19,542 nt of DNA. It comes from Rhodospirillales bacterium. Lineage in GTDB: Bacteria; Pseudomonadota; Alphaproteobacteria; Rhodospirillales; Defluviicoccaceae. The stretch covers positions 1 to 19,542 of the forward strand of contig JADJXQ010000027.1 of the NCBI GenBank assembly GCA_016710335.1, read 5' to 3'. Positions within the stretch are counted from its first letter, which is position 1; each line of letters opens with the position of its first letter. The position numbers were made by a program, and so were the translations under genes. Below are positions 1 to 7,329 of this stretch, one piece after another. The notes beneath the pieces are model-generated. The model made no database searches, was not told where the DNA came from, and saw only the letters and a program-made list of their open reading frames with translations.

Positions 1-1229
1 CGTTTCGATGTACTCATGGGCGCAATGGTCGATTGCGCGGATCCCCACGGCGCGGCCGTCAGGCGCTCGCGCAGACCGTGGCCGATGCGGGCGCAAAGAA
101 CAGGCAGATGCGTCGCGCGAGCAGCGCGATGGCGGCGATCCATCGTTTCGGCTTTCGCCATATCCGCCCTGGCGGTACTGGGCGGCGCGGCGGTCAGCCA
201 AAACGCGGCGCACGCCGTCGCGGTCCGCCTCATAGATCTGGAACTCGCGGGCGTGACCGAAGTGCTGGTTGATACGGCCGCTGCCCTTGGTGCAGACCGC
301 GAACAGCCGGCGCTCGTCGGTCGCCACCCGGCTCAGGTCATCCGTGACGCCCGACGCGGCGGCGTCGCGGTGCTTGCGCTCGCGCTCGACCACGGCGCGG
401 TAGGCGCGGCGGCTTTCGTGGTCGACGGCGGTTTCGGCCGGGAGCCGGTCGATACTGAACGCCGGACCCTGGTCGTCGCCAAGCAGGCCGACGGCGTCTG
501 CGCGGCACTGGCGGCAGTGCTTCATCAGGTTGGCGCCGCCGGCGAGATCGTCCTGCACCTGTTTCAGTTCGACCGCAGTGGGGCCGTGCCGGCCGGTCAG
601 GCCGAAGTGGGTGCCATGCGCCGGGTCGGAAATCAACGGCATCACGTTATGCAGGAACGCGCCGCGCGCGTTGAGTTCGGTGTTCAGGTCCTTCAGGTGC
701 GCGTCGTTGATGCCGGGGATCATCACCGAGTTGACCTTGACCAGGACCCCCGCGGCGATCAGCGCGTCGAGGCCGAGCAGCTGCCGCTCGATCAGGATCC
801 GCGCGGCGTCCTCGCCGGTGCGCCGCCGCTTGTCGAACGATACCCAGGCGTAGATCCGGGCAGCGATGGCGGGATCGATGGCGTTGATGGTGATGGTCAC
901 GTGGTCGATGGCGTGGGCGACGATCGCCTCGGCGGTTATCGAGTGGGGCCAGGCCGTTCGTGGAAGGCACAACCGGACGTCGGGCAGCGCCTCGGCGATG
1001 CGCGCGCAGGTTTCGAACGTGCGGCGCGGATCGGCGAGGGCGTCGCCGGGCCCCGCGATGCCGACGACGGAAAGCTGCGGTACCTGCGATGCTACCCATG
1101 CCGCTTTTCGTGCCGCGGTTTCGGGGGTCAGGGTCTCGCTGACGACGCCCGGCCGGCTCTCGTTGGCGCAGTCGTACTTGCGGTTGCAGTAATGGCACTG
1201 AATATTGCAGGCGGGTCATGCCACGCCAT
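1..1229 (-). pseudogene. nifB: NifB, nitrogenase FeMo-cofactor biosynthesis radical SAM protein, partial, with frameshifts
   Basis: NifB is the radical SAM enzyme that builds NifB-co, the Fe-S-carbide core of the nitrogenase cofactor. Read on the minus strand, the radical SAM motif CNIQCHYC lies at 1186-1209, followed by NRKYDCANESRPGV. The second cysteine pair HCRQCRADAVG is at about 488-519, and a C-terminal NifX-like domain with GRINQHFGHAREFQIYE is at about 230-300. The end of the protein (AHEYIE) reaches the window edge, so the stop is not seen. One frame is open over almost the whole stretch, but paired compensating shifts are visible near 920-970 (around the TNGLAPLDN motif) and in the last 150 bases. 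The ATG at 1229, with AGGAGAG upstream, is in another frame from CNIQC, and a TGA directly precedes the motif. The usual N-terminal 60-70 residues with the HPC motif are missing. Identity is sure; whether the damage is biological or sequence error is not. Confidence 0.88.
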
Positions 1230-1334
1230 AAACTCTCTCCTGCAAAATAGGAGTTTAACTGATTGGCCGGGCTTTCCCGATCTGTCAGCAGTGTGCTCAT
1301 CGGACATCCGACACTGCGGACCGCGGGCGCCTTC

Positions 1335-2980
1335 TGAACGCTTGATCTCGATGCCGTGCTTCCGGGCGCGTAGCCGACCTGGCGCGGGGTCATCCCAACT
1401 GCCTGCAGGCCTTAGCCCGAACCAAGCCGACGCTTCTCCATCACACAGGATCAAGCGCTCGCGCGGGGACAAGGCGTCGAACGCCGGCGAAGCCGTCCGA
1501 GGCCCGGACCGTCCGGCGGCAGTTCGCCGACAACGGGCGGTCGCCGGCCACGGTCCTCCAGCTCGACCGCCGCTCGCGTGGCGCCGTTTCCGGACCTTGA
1601 GCGCGGCGACTGGCAACGCTCGCTCTGACACGCGAAGTCGATCATGTCGGGATGACCGGTCGCCGCGGGACAAGGTCGCCGCCCGGTGAGACGCAGTTCT
1701 CGAAATCGCGGACGTTGCCGGGGAAGTCGCGGGAGGTGAACACGTTGACCGCCTGGTCGGAGAACTCGAGCGTGCGGTCGTTCTCGGCGTTGAAGGCGCT
1801 GAAGTGTTCGGCGAACGCCGGGATGTCCGGGCGCCGCTCACGGAGGCAGGATGAACGGCTCGGGACGACGTTGATACGGTAGTAGAGATCGGCGCGGAAC
1901 TCACCGCTTACGACGGCTTCCTCAGGTTGCGGTTGGTGGCGCAGACCAGGCGGACGTCGACTGGATGGTCGACTTGCCGCCGACCCGCTCGAACTCACGC
2001 TCCTGCGGCACCCGCGACGTTCGCCTGGAACGCCGCGAGACACGTCGCCCTTCGATCGTCGAGAGACAGCGTGCCGCCGTCGGCAATCTGAACCGCCCCT
2101 TGCGCTGGCGAGTGGCGCCGGTGAAGGCGCCTTTCTCGTGGCCGGGGTAACAGTTCGGACTCGAGCAAGGTGTCCGGGGAGTGCGGCGGCGCGGTTGACC
2201 TTGACGAACGGTCGCCGGCGTGGGCTCTGGGCGTATGCACCGCCCTGGCGATGGCTTCCTTGCCGGTGCCGCTTTCGCCGCGGGCACCACGGTCGATCGG
2301 GTCAACGACGTGAGGTGGACCTGGGCGAACACCTCCTGCATGGGACGGCTGGCGCCGATCACGTTGTCGAGCCGGTACTCGGCGTCCGCCGCTGCGGCGC
2401 GGGATGGAACGTAGAGATCGGCGAACTCCGCGTCGGGCTCGCGCTCGGCGGGATTCATGCCCTCGTGCAGCCGAACCGTCTGCGCGATCAGGTTGGCGAC
2501 CATGGTCAGGAAGCGGATGTCCTCGCCGATGCTCACGAGAACATGTCTCCGCCGCACGCGCGCTACGGCAAGAAGCCGAACGGTGCTTGGTGTCTTGACG
2601 GGCCCGGCGATGAACGAGACGGTCTCGTCTTCGAGCACGCTCGGCACCCGCACGTACTCGGCGAGAAGCGGATCGTCAGCGACGTTCTCGGTCACGAATG
2701 GCGCCTGTCCGGCGACGATGCGCGCGGCGATCTCCGCCGGCATGTCGGCGGCGCCGTCGTTGACCGCCGACGATGACAGCCCTGCGGCCGCGAGGATGCG
2801 CAGCGAGCCTTTGCCGTCGGTGATCGCGACGATGCCGCGCTGCATTTCCATATACGACGCCAACAGATTGAGCACGCCACGCCGTTGCGCCTGCAAGTCT
2901 ACGGTCGATGTCGGGATCTTTCTGATTTCGTACATGCTGACGAGCGACAGGGACGTCTTCATTGCGTTGTTGGCGTCCAT
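1335..2980 (-). pseudogene. nifA: NifA, sigma-54-dependent nif transcription activator, with multiple frameshifts
   Basis: NifA activates nif promoters together with sigma-54 RNA polymerase. The N-terminal GAF domain (about 2400-2950) reads cleanly, with SLVSMYEIRK, then GVLNLLASYMEMQRGIVAI and VSIGEDIRFLTMVANLIAQ. The AAA+ domain follows in pieces: Walker A GESGTGKE at 2253-2282 in a shifted frame, the sigma-54 contact loop GAFTGAT at 2111-2131, QEREFERVGGKSTI, and EFRADLYYRINVV around 1880. The C-terminal helix-turn-helix (TPRQVGYA, then LRKHGIEIKR in another frame) ends near 1335. I counted at least six frame changes between 2300 and 1335, plus substitutions. The ATG at 2980 is chosen because GCGAGG lies about 9 bases upstream; the next ATG at 2962 has no such site. 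The expected IKRF-stop ending is altered, so the frame runs on toward nifB. The gene lies directly upstream of nifB, the usual alphaproteobacterial order. Confidence 0.88.
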
Positions 2981-3514
2981 TGACTGCGGCCTCGCAGACA
3001 AGGATCCAGCCATCGGCGCCGGATCGCATCAGGTTGACGTCAAGCACCATGCCCAGATCGCTCAGCAGCCGACCTCCGGCTACATGGCGAACTGTCCCGG
3101 GAGCCTCGAACGTTCCTCGTTGCACCTTCGTCCTGCGCAAGTCTTTCGTTTTCTGTAGCAATACGCGTGCCGCAGACCCGCGCAAATAATCGCGCGGTTG
3201 ATCAGAGCCTTAGATGCACACGGAAAACCTCGGCGCATGGCGCGCGCCAGAAATTAGCGCAGACCGTGGTGGCATGCTCATCATTCGGGCAAAGGCTGCG
3301 GAACCGTGGATGTCGGCAACGCGACGGAGGGACGGCCGAAGACGACAATTCTGTCGCCATCACGCCGCGGCTCATATCGACGCAGGATCCTGCGGTTGCC
3401 ACTTGAGCGGATTTCTTGCTGACTGAGCTGCGGCGCTTGTCCGCGTTCGCTGTGCCGGGTTGCGCGCGGCGGCGAACCCAAGAGGCGCATCATCCGGAGA
3501 GCAGGAGCATTCGA
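2981..3514. other. Intergenic region between divergent nifA and the ferredoxin gene
   Basis: About 530 bases separate the nifA start (minus strand) from the ferredoxin start (plus strand). No reading frame here resembles a known protein. The stretch should carry promoters for both directions. I looked for a sigma-54 -24/-12 element (GG and GC ten bases apart) and for NifA upstream sites (TGT-N10-ACA) and found no convincing match; the nearest is TGT-N10-ACG at 3311-3326. The last 15 bases hold AGGAG at 3503-3507, a good ribosome binding site for the ferredoxin ATG at 3515. Confidence 0.5.
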
Positions 3515-3899
3515 ATGGCCAACGTGACTTTCTCGTCACCGATGATGGCGAAGGACGCTCGTCTGTATGCCATTGCGGGGCACCGCGGCACCATCCTTTC
3601 CGTGGCGCGATCCCACAAGATCCCGATCCCGTTCGACTGCCGCGACGGGGAATGCGGTTCATGCGTGGTTGAAGTTACTCATCTCAATCCCGCCGTGCGT
3701 TACGGGATCGGTTTGACCGAGAAGGAAAAGGAAGTCCTGAAACGAACGGGCAAGATTACCCGGCACGAGATCCAGGTGACCAGAGTGCGACGGCACCCCG
3801 CCGCGGTATCCGACTATTTTCTGCGACTGTTTCATCCGCGACGAAGACATCATGGTCGCGTTTGGCGGCGACGAAACGCTGCCGGCGAGGAAGCCGGCC
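3515..3899 (+). pseudogene. FeSII (Shethna protein II)-like 2Fe-2S ferredoxin, frameshifted near the C-terminus
   Basis: This is a plant-type 2Fe-2S ferredoxin. The opening MANVTFSSPMMAKDARLYAI, the motif FDCRDGECGSC (Cys 42, 47 and 50), the following VVEVTHL and the stretch LTEKEKEVLKRTGKI match Azotobacter FeSII (Shethna protein II), which is known to bind nitrogenase and hold it in an oxygen-tolerant inactive complex. The ribosome binding site AGGAG is at 3503-3507. The frame breaks between about 3770 and 3800. The expected end, with the fourth cysteine region and then CFIRDEDIMVAF, continues in the +1 frame at about 3800-3860. No stop occurs in that frame before the next gene, so the two read through as one. 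The gene diverges from nifA-nifB, consistent with a nif role. Oxygen protection here is inferred from the family and the neighbours. Confidence 0.8.
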
Positions 3900-4517
3900 A
3901 TGTCGATCGCCGCAGGGATCTTTGCCGGCGGGATCAAGATCGGCTCCGTCGACGAATTCCTGGCGTATGCCATCAAGGTCGAAGACGAAGCGGCGATTCA
4001 TTTCGACGACCTCGCGGAGGCCATGGCGGGCTGCGGCAACGATGAGGTCGCGGACCTCTTCCGCAAGCTTTCCACCTATTCGCGCCTCCATCGCGACGAG
4101 GTCAAGGCGCTCCTGGGCGACCGGGACGTCACCGCTCTCCTGCCGAAGGAGCATGTCTGGCCGGATCTGGTTACCCCCGAGCAGACCGCGCTATGGGCCG
4201 GCAATGCGCGCCTCTCTCGTGTCGACGCGATGCGGGCTGCATTGGACGGGGAAAAGCTGGGGTTCGAGTTCTACCATCACATCGCCGCGACCTCGCCTGA
4301 TAAAGAGATCCGCGGGATTGCCGGGGACTTCGCCAAGGAGGAGCAGACCACGTCGCGATCCTCGAACAGCCCCTCGAGCGCGGAAACAGCGCTGGCCGAG
4401 GCCGATACCGACGGCCCTTTCACCGGATCGCCTGACCGCGCCGCGAGGAATGCCCGTCGATTGCACTTTGACATCCATTATCTTCTGGAGGCCGACCGGC
4501 CCAACGAATCCCTATAA
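3900..4517 (+). CDS. Ferritin/rubrerythrin-like diiron-type protein of nif clusters
   Basis: This protein of about 205 residues has the four-helix pattern of the ferritin-like superfamily. Candidate metal ligands lie in VDEFLAYAIKVEDEAAIHF, in YSRLHRDEV, in DGEKLGFEFYHHIA and in FAKEEQ. Small proteins of this type often sit beside nifB/nifA and FeSII-type ferredoxins; their exact role is not established, and peroxide or iron handling near nitrogenase is a guess. The ATG at 3900 is preceded by GAGGAAG about 8 bases upstream. Upstream the same frame stays open into the ferredoxin end (an in-frame ATG lies at 3852), so a fusion is possible. After EEQ, near 4352, the expected THVAILEQ appears in another frame and the original frame resumes soon after, suggesting two compensating indels. 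The tail beyond about residue 165 is therefore less reliable. Confidence 0.72.
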   Translation: MSIAAGIFAGGIKIGSVDEFLAYAIKVEDEAAIHFDDLAEAMAGCGNDEVADLFRKLSTYSRLHRDEVKALLGDRDVTALLPKEHVWPDLVTPEQTALWAGNARLSRVDAMRAALDGEKLGFEFYHHIAATSPDKEIRGIAGDFAKEEQTTSRSSNSPSSAETALAEADTDGPFTGSPDRAARNARRLHFDIHYLLEADRPNESL

Positions 4518-4540
4518 ACGACGGTCGCCGGTGCCATCTT

Positions 4541-5578
4541 GTGGCTGACGTTCTTCGTGCCAGATTTCCAGATGGTGACGACGGAGCGCGGGGAATGGAC
4601 GCTGTGGGCGCCATTGAGGGAGGTGACGCGGCGGCGGCGCGCGCTGCCGTCACGGCGGCGGCGCGAGATTATTTCGCTGCGCGACGCGATCGGGTCGATG
4701 GCTTCGTGCGCCGGCGGTTCGGCCTCCGCGGATCGCTCGCCCTTCATCGTCATGCGCTGGGCTGGGACGTCGTCCGTGCGCCGGCGAATATCGCGCTCGC
4801 GCCCATCTTCGTCGCGGTTCGCCTCGGCGCTCGGGCCGCCCGGGCGGCCGGACGAAGGCGGAGCGCGGAGTGGCTCGCGACGCGCCGCATCCTTCTTCGC
4901 AGCGACGCCGCGCGCGAGGTGGAACGGCTGGTGGTGGTCGAGTTGCTGGAGTTGCCCTGGCAGGATGCCGACGGCTCGTCCGGGCGCGACGCCCTTGCCG
5001 AGGCCATTCTCGCCTCTCCCCGGGTGCGAGCGCTGATCGCAGCGCGGGCTGCCGCAGCCGACACCGGCGTGGTCGGGCGTAGACTCGTCTCGGGGGTCTC
5101 GGAATATGCCGGCACCCGCGCCGCTGTCGCCGAAATGACAACCGCACTTGCCACCCTCGGCGCCGGCGCGGCGGCGTTCGACAAGCTGACCCCCGGCATG
5201 GTCTCGCTCGGCCCGTCGCTCGCCGCGGCCCTCGCCCCACAACGCCGCGGTCGCGGCCTTTCCTCTCGGCTTGGCACGGCAGGTTGGGCCTGGTATGCCC
5301 TGTTCCCTGCCGCCGCGTCGCCTGCGCTCGTCGCCGGCACGACCGCCGGCCTGATCGCCACGGGGGCGCTCGCGGCGGCATTCGCCGGCCTCGTCGCGGA
5401 TCCGGTCCAGACCTTGCTCGGCTTGCATCAGCGTCGCCTGCGCCGTCTGATCGACAGCCTCGAGCGCGAGTTCCTCGCTGACGACGGGCCGGGCTTCGCC
5501 GCCCGCGAGCACTACGTCGCCCGTATGCTCGACCTCGCTGACGCAGCCGTCGGCGCGCTGCGCCTCGTCCGTGGATAA
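4541..5578 (+). CDS. Membrane protein of unknown function, resembling DUF6635 proteins
   Basis: An intact 345-codon frame with no breaks, in contrast to the damaged genes on its left. The protein is rich in Ala and Arg. The N-terminal third contains FVRRRFGLRGSLALHRHALG and APANIALAPIFVAVRLGARA, which I associate from memory with proteins labelled DUF6635; I cannot verify this here. Two hydrophobic segments lie near the C-terminus (around residues 245-290, with WAWYALFPAAASPALVAGT and GLIATGALAAAFAGLVA), followed by a charged tail. The start may be GTG 4541 or, more likely, ATG 4595 (MDAVGAIEGG), which has GGAG and GGGGA just upstream. It begins 23 bases after the ferritin-like gene and could be co-transcribed with it. 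No function can be assigned. Confidence 0.75.
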   Translation: MADVLRARFPDGDDGARGMDAVGAIEGGDAAAARAAVTAAARDYFAARRDRVDGFVRRRFGLRGSLALHRHALGWDVVRAPANIALAPIFVAVRLGARAARAAGRRRSAEWLATRRILLRSDAAREVERLVVVELLELPWQDADGSSGRDALAEAILASPRVRALIAARAAAADTGVVGRRLVSGVSEYAGTRAAVAEMTTALATLGAGAAAFDKLTPGMVSLGPSLAAALAPQRRGRGLSSRLGTAGWAWYALFPAAASPALVAGTTAGLIATGALAAAFAGLVADPVQTLLGLHQRRLRRLIDSLEREFLADDGPGFAAREHYVARMLDLADAAVGALRLVRG

Positions 5579-5581
5579 GGG

Positions 5582-5692
5582 CTTCAGATCGTGACCGCCG
5601 AGGAACGTGCGCGATTGGCGGCGGTGGTCGGCGACCGGAACCGTCCGCAGAACCACGTGCTGAAGGCTCGGATCGTTCTGTTATCGGCCGTG
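5582..5692 (+). mobile_element. Remnant of an IS630-family transposase (N-terminal scrap)
   Basis: Directly after the stop of the preceding gene, and in the same frame, about 37 codons read like the beginning of IS630-type transposases: TAEERARLAAVV, then DRNRPQNHVLKARIVLLSA. In complete copies the phrase is typically DRxxPQKHVxRARIVL. Similarity stops at about 5692, and the frame ends at a TGA at 5726-5728 after unrelated residues. No terminal inverted repeats or further transposase sequence are visible, so this is a deletion scar. It marks the boundary between the nif-type genes and the polysaccharide genes. Confidence 0.65.
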
Positions 5693-5789
5693 CCCAGCGT
5701 TTGCTTTCTCCGCGTTGACGTGCAATGATGCTTCTCAATAAGCAGAAAAGTTGGTATAGGACCACTGCTACCTTCGAGGAGGGCGGACG

Positions 5790-6170
5790 ATGATTAAACG
5801 GCCATTTCTGTTCATGCTGGTCGCGGCGGCGCTGTCCTATGGGGCGGTCGTGGCGAGTTCACCAGCTTCCGCGCAGTATAATAATGAACCGGAAGACAGC
5901 CTGCCGACACCGGGAACGCAGCCGCCTTCGGCCGGGGGGAGTGACCCGGAGGACACTCGCCCGCCACCGCCGGACAAGCGCATCGTGAAGCTGATGAGGG
6001 AGCGGCAGCAGTTGATCGACCGCTGCGAGCGCCGGTTCAACCTCGGCAGAGATTTGGAGAACATCCAGGCTAAATTGCGGCAGAACGAACGCAAGCTTGT
6101 GCGGTTCGGTGCCAGTCCCATTGCGCCGGCGCCGTCATACTGTAGTGAAGCCACCGAAGCCTCCAGCTGA
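5790..6170 (+). CDS. Small secreted protein of unknown function
   Basis: A 126-residue protein with a clear Sec signal peptide: MIKR, a hydrophobic core of about 18 residues, and a probable signal peptidase site after ASA (residue 28). The mature part starts with a Pro/Asp/Glu-rich low-complexity stretch (residues 30-65, including PPPPDKR). It continues with a charged, probably helical region (KLMRERQQLIDRCERRF, then NIQAKLRQNERKLVRF) and ends with a short tail. It has two cysteines, in DRCERR and SYCSE, which could form a disulfide in the periplasm. The start is supported by a strong ribosome binding site, GAGGAGG, at 5776-5782. I do not recognise the family. A short hairpin follows 20 bases after the stop, so the gene may be monocistronic. 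Confidence 0.7.
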   Translation: MIKRPFLFMLVAAALSYGAVVASSPASAQYNNEPEDSLPTPGTQPPSAGGSDPEDTRPPPPDKRIVKLMRERQQLIDRCERRFNLGRDLENIQAKLRQNERKLVRFGASPIAPAPSYCSEATEASS

Positions 6171-6190
6171 GTGCCCGGTTCAGAGCGCGT

Positions 6191-6210
6191 CGAAGCGGTC
6201 ATCCGCTTCG
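6191..6210 (+). terminator. Short perfect hairpin, possible terminator
   Basis: CGAAGCGG at 6191-6198 and CCGCTTCG at 6203-6210 form a perfect 8-bp stem with a TCAT loop, 20 bases after the stop of the small secreted protein. No T-run follows, so a classical intrinsic terminator is not fully supported. Short tandem repeats follow (CGTCCTGAGC twice at about 6211-6232, and TCTTCCGGCCA twice at about 6280-6315). Confidence 0.4.
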
Positions 6211-6326
6211 GCGTCCTGAGCCGTCCTGAGCCTGGGAACACTTGGCGCTCGCGCGGCCGGACCGCCTGCGTCGAGTTAATTCTTCCGGCCAATCTTCTGG
6301 CCCGTCTTCCGGCCAGTCATCTCTGA

Positions 6327-7229
6327 GTGATGCCGATCGAAAATTCCGACGACGCGCCGGGATCACCGAACCGCGAGGCGGTCGACGGGCCGGCGCCCGA
6401 GGGTGACCAACGGCCGCGGTCCGCGCAACGCCGATTCCGGAGCAGCGAGACGACCGGCGGCGTCTCCAAGGCCGGCGCGGTCGGCTCCGCCGCGCTGGGC
6501 CTGACGCTGGCATCGGTCATCCTCTATTTGTGCGTCCCCATCCTCGGCAGCGCCCTTGCCGGTCGGAGCGGAGAGGCGGCGCTTGACAAGCTGGTCACCG
6601 GCGCACCCTTCGGCGCCGAGGACGTCGTCACCATCGTCCGATCCAACCGCAGGGCGCTGGCGTGGCGGGAAGCGCCTGACGCCTGGGCTGGCCTTGCGAC
6701 CGGCTACGTGCTGGCGGCGGAGTTCCGCGAAGGCTCAAGCGCGCGCGCCGAGCTCATGGAGAAGGAGCGTCAAGCTTTGGAGGAAAGCCTGGGGCGCGCG
6801 CCGCTGCGGCCTGACCTCTGGCTCCAGTTCGGAATCAATCAGGAGCTGCGCATTCTGATGGAGGACGCCGCGGAGGAGACGTGGTCGACCGTGGCGCATG
6901 CCGCCGGGCTGGCGGCGCTGACGGGCCCGGGACTAGCGTCGCAGGCCGTAGCAGTGGCGGAGCTGGCGTTAGTTTCCGAGCCGTACTGGAGCGACGCGGA
7001 GGAGGCGACTCTGGAGGGTCATATCCGCCGCACCTGGGACCGCGAGCCGCGGCACCTGGCCGAGGATCTGGCCCTCCGCGCCGCGTCCCTGGAGGCGCTT
7101 CCGGTCCTGCAGACGGCGTTGGGTGACGATGCGGTCCGCAACGGGGAAATCGAGGCGATCTTCGAGAGCCAGTGGCCGGACCCGGAAGCGGAGCCGCGGG
7201 ACACGCCGGACCCGGGCGCGACGTGGTAA
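6327..7229 (+). CDS. Single-span membrane protein of unknown function in the polysaccharide locus
   Basis: A 300-residue intact frame. Residues 1-48 are polar and probably cytoplasmic. Residues 50-78 are a strong hydrophobic segment (AVGSAALGLTLASVILYLCV and onward). The remainder is an acidic, helix-rich periplasmic-type domain with Trp-rich helices (AWREAPDAWAGLA, RPDLWLQFGINQEL). The C-terminus carries PEAEPRDTPDP, a peptide repeated in the N-terminal part of the next protein. The start is GTG 6327 or the adjacent ATG 6330; no strong Shine-Dalgarno is visible. The stop TAA at 7227 overlaps the likely GTG start of the O-antigen ligase gene, so the two are probably translationally coupled. 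By context it could assist polymerisation or export of the polysaccharide, but I recognise no family. Confidence 0.7.
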   Translation: MMPIENSDDAPGSPNREAVDGPAPEGDQRPRSAQRRFRSSETTGGVSKAGAVGSAALGLTLASVILYLCVPILGSALAGRSGEAALDKLVTGAPFGAEDVVTIVRSNRRALAWREAPDAWAGLATGYVLAAEFREGSSARAELMEKERQALEESLGRAPLRPDLWLQFGINQELRILMEDAAEETWSTVAHAAGLAALTGPGLASQAVAVAELALVSEPYWSDAEEATLEGHIRRTWDREPRHLAEDLALRAASLEALPVLQTALGDDAVRNGEIEAIFESQWPDPEAEPRDTPDPGATW

Positions 7230-7329
7230 CGAACGCCCAGGCGACAGCCCGCGTCGACGCGGCGCCGGCCGCGCCGGATGAGGCGGAACCGCCGGCGCCG
7301 GAAGCGGAGCCGCGGGACACGCCGGACCC
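7182..7329. repeat. Pair of identical 32-bp direct repeats across the junction of two genes
   Basis: The 32 bases at 7182-7213, beginning CCGGAAGCGGAGCC, recur exactly at 7298-7329. The copies are 116 bases apart, which is not a multiple of three. Even so, each copy encodes PEAEPRDTPDP in its own gene: copy 1 near the C-terminus of the upstream membrane protein, copy 2 in the N-terminal tail of the ligase, which is read in a different frame. Confidence 0.85.

Noticed and set aside
16..1689. Long plus-strand open frame of 557 codons
   Set aside because: It is the antisense of nifB and nifA; the minus strand carries clear NifB and NifA motifs, and the plus-strand product has no recognisable feature.
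3311..3326. TGT-N10-ACG as a NifA upstream activator site
   Set aside because: It misses the last base of the TGT-N10-ACA consensus, and no sigma-54 -24/-12 element was found downstream of it.
5715..5743. TTGACG as a -35 box upstream of the small secreted protein
   Set aside because: The hexamer 17 bases downstream (ATAAGC) is a poor -10 box, so no promoter is called.
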